Source: Paenibacillus sp. FSL K6-0276 (lineage in GTDB: Bacteria; Bacillota; Bacilli; Paenibacillales; Paenibacillaceae). From it: a DNA stretch of 64,000 bases. Made by a program: the position numbers and the translations under genes. Positions 62,675-64,000 of this stretch are shown here, piece by piece. Under the pieces are notes generated by a model. The model worked only from the letters and a program-made list of their open reading frames with translations, did not search any database and was not told where the DNA came from. The stretch lies in assembly GCF_037977235.1 (NCBI RefSeq), contig NZ_CP150276.1, positions 5,394,001 to 5,458,000 on the forward strand, read 5' to 3'. How positions within the stretch are numbered: the first letter of the stretch is position 1; each line of letters starts with the position of its first letter.

Positions 62675-63497
62675 GATTTTTGTCCCCCTTCCGTTTCCAG
62701 AAAGTTGAACCTTTCTCCTTCAGCGATGAACTTACACTCAGCTCTTGATGGAGCTTCGAAATCATTGATTCTTCCTTAATGTCTCTTACAATTTGACCAT
62801 TAATGGCCAGAGAAATCTGTCCTGTCTCCTCCGAGACAATGACAGACACAGAGTCCGCAACCTCACTAATCCCGATAGCCGCACGATGCCGTGTCCCCAG
62901 TTCCTTGCTAATAAAAGGATTCTCGGACAAAGGTAAATAACAAGCAGCAGCAGCGATCTGGTTCCTCTGCATAATAAGGGCTCCGTCATGCAGAGGGGTG
63001 TTAGGTATAAAGATGTTAATCAGCAACTCAGAGCTGACTAGAGAACGCATGGCGATACCCGATTCCGTATATTCATTGAGGCCTGTCTCTCGCTCGAATA
63101 CGATTAATGCCCCTATTTTTCTATGTGATAAATAATTTACGGCTTTAATCACTTCACCGATTAATTTACTTAGCTCTTCATCACTTTCCCCAGCCCGTCC
63201 GAAAAATCTACCTCGTCCAAGCTGCTCCAGTCCCCTTCGTAGTTCCGGCTGAAAGATAATAAAGACTGCCAGCACACCGAATGTAAACATTTGATTCATT
63301 AGCCATTTGAGCGTATACAGATCTAGGATGGTACTCACAGCCCAAATCAAAACCAGTACCAGAATCCCCTTCAGCAGCTGAATCGCCCGAGTCCCGCGTA
63401 CCATATTAAGCACTTTATAAATAATGTAGCTGACGATCAGGATATCAACTATATCTTTAATGGAATCTTTCCATGTTAAGTCTGTAAAATAACTCAT
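62667..63497 (-). CDS. cdaA: Diadenylate cyclase (c-di-AMP synthase)
   Basis: 276 residues. Three N-terminal membrane helices (about 14-33, 41-60, 66-86; VDILIVSYIIYKVL, GILVLVLIWAVSTILDL, FTFGVLAVFIIFQPELR) are followed by a DAC domain with the ATP-binding motifs NTPLHDGALIMQ (DGA) and LGTRHRAAIGISE (RHR). It makes c-di-AMP, an essential messenger controlling potassium and osmolyte homeostasis and the cell wall. It is the first gene of the cdaA-ybbR-glmM series. It is separated from the anti-sigma-like gene by a terminator. Confidence 0.97.
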   Translation of the reverse strand: MSYFTDLTWKDSIKDIVDILIVSYIIYKVLNMVRGTRAIQLLKGILVLVLIWAVSTILDLYTLKWLMNQMFTFGVLAVFIIFQPELRRGLEQLGRGRFFGRAGESDEELSKLIGEVIKAVNYLSHRKIGALIVFERETGLNEYTESGIAMRSLVSSELLINIFIPNTPLHDGALIMQRNQIAAAACYLPLSENPFISKELGTRHRAAIGISEVADSVSVIVSEETGQISLAINGQIVRDIKEESMISKLHQELSVSSSLKEKGSTFWKRKGDKNHG

Positions 63498-63641
63498 TGC
63501 CTAAAACCCCCGTCATTTCATATTAGCTGGGTTTATGTAAAATGTCTGTTAGATCTGTATCAATATCTAGGTTATAACGTTCGGGCTCCAGTTGCAAGTT
63601 TAGTCCCATCATCATTTTCGATATTTTCTAATTTAAGGCAA

Positions 63642-63678
63642 CAAAAAAGCGCCATCTTTCCGGAAAAAGAGGCGCAAA
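63642..63678 (-). terminator. Terminator after the anti-sigma-like gene
   Basis: GCGCC pairs with GGCGC with an inner TCTTT..AAAGA stem, followed by TTTTTTG on the minus strand. cdaA must therefore have its own promoter in 63500-63640. Confidence 0.8.
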
Positions 63679-63711
63679 ATAATATTCCAGCTCAAGGTAA
63701 CCACTGTCGCT

Positions 63712-64000
63712 TTAACGGTAGGCAACTTCAGAGAACATGTTCGTCACTTTATACCAGAACCAACTTACCGCTTGGTCTATGCTTTTGACTTGCCCAGAAA
63801 TATGAGCTGTTGAAGCCTGATACAGAGAGCCGTCGATGACTGTTACGTTGCCGTTCACTTCTCCATATACCTGTGCTTTACCATTCTCTATGGTAAGGTC
63901 TCCGGTAATAATCTTGCCAGAAGGTACGATTACAGTATCCCCTTTGATAACCACTTGATCCAGATCTGCACCTCTAACTACAAGTTGTCTATCTGGACTC
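63712..64000 (-). CDS. C-terminal part of a bactofilin-like protein, probably anti-sigma-W factor
   Basis: The frame runs without a stop to the right edge, so the 5' end is outside the window. The visible 95 or so residues repeat a short beta-helix motif (DTVIVPSGKIITGDLTIENG, KAQVYGEVNGNVTVIDG, GSLYQASTAHISGQVKSID) like the bactofilin/polymer-forming fold, and end WFWYKVTNMFSEVAYR. Position directly upstream of cdaA, where related bacteria place sigW-rsiW, suggests the C-terminal part of an RsiW-type anti-sigma factor. The zinc-finger and membrane parts that would prove this are not visible. Confidence 0.6.
   Translation of the reverse strand, partial: SPDRQLVVRGADLDQVVIKGDTVIVPSGKIITGDLTIENGKAQVYGEVNGNVTVIDGSLYQASTAHISGQVKSIDQAVSWFWYKVTNMFSEVAYR

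Overview
The window looks like chromosome of a Paenibacillus-type endospore-forming Firmicute. The signs are a glmS ribozyme ahead of glmS, an rsiW-like/cdaA/ybbR/glmM/glmS cluster, T-box leaders, textbook PerR, MntR, CsoR and cre sites, strong GGAGG ribosome binding sites, and several families of short dispersed palindromic repeats. The taxonomic call is an inference from gene content, because no rRNA or other marker gene is present. Most genes lie on the minus strand.

Layout. 1-8.2 kb: a metal P-type ATPase cut by the window edge with a Fur/PerR-like box upstream, an aroB with a frameshifted 3' end, a GC-rich gene resembling a degenerate PEP-utilising enzyme, an IS1182-family element with a 9-bp target duplication, metY and deoC. 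8.2-16.1 kb: a prohibitin-like protein, tandem repeats, a SulP transporter remnant, DAHP synthase/chorismate mutase under a Phe-type T-box, glutathione peroxidase, an ABC ATPase stub, an ArsB/NhaD transporter and an LLM flavin oxidoreductase with a palindromic operator. 16.1-20.7 kb: an IS110-family element with a structured non-coding end, a TIR-domain protein coupled to a small gene (the best candidate for an uncharacterised defence system), and a cell-wall amidase. 20.8-28.1 kb: mntH with an MntR box, glnS with a Gln-type T-box, a TPR methyltransferase, a copper-amine-oxidase-like stalk protein and a single-cupin relative of oxalate decarboxylase. 28.2-36.8 kb: an ABC transporter/two-component operon, small genes, a PadR/DUF2812 pair with a long palindromic operator, and a short globin-coupled sensor. 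37-41.7 kb: a metal-efflux region (copA, csoR, czcD-like) with three CsoR-like operators and two broken small genes. 41.8-57.2 kb: deoD, ahpCF with PerR boxes, two phosphotransferases, a multidomain alpha-amylase broken by two frameshifts and a stop, an isochorismatase with a probable AUA start plus a partial copy of it, and several small genes. 57.2-64 kb: glmS, its ribozyme, glmM, ybbR, cdaA and the 3' end of a putative anti-sigma factor.

Themes. Metal and oxidative-stress homeostasis is well represented (PfeT-like ATPase, MntH, CopA/CsoR, CzcD, AhpCF, GPx). The window also carries many disrupted genes: aroB, SulP, an ABC ATPase, a methyltransferase/LuxR chimera, a DUF326-like gene, a gene beside copA, a Cu-amine-oxidase-like protein, YdeI, the amylase and a small gene at 56.4 kb. 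Some are true deletions. Others are single-base indels, in homopolymers or repeats, that could be sequencing errors.
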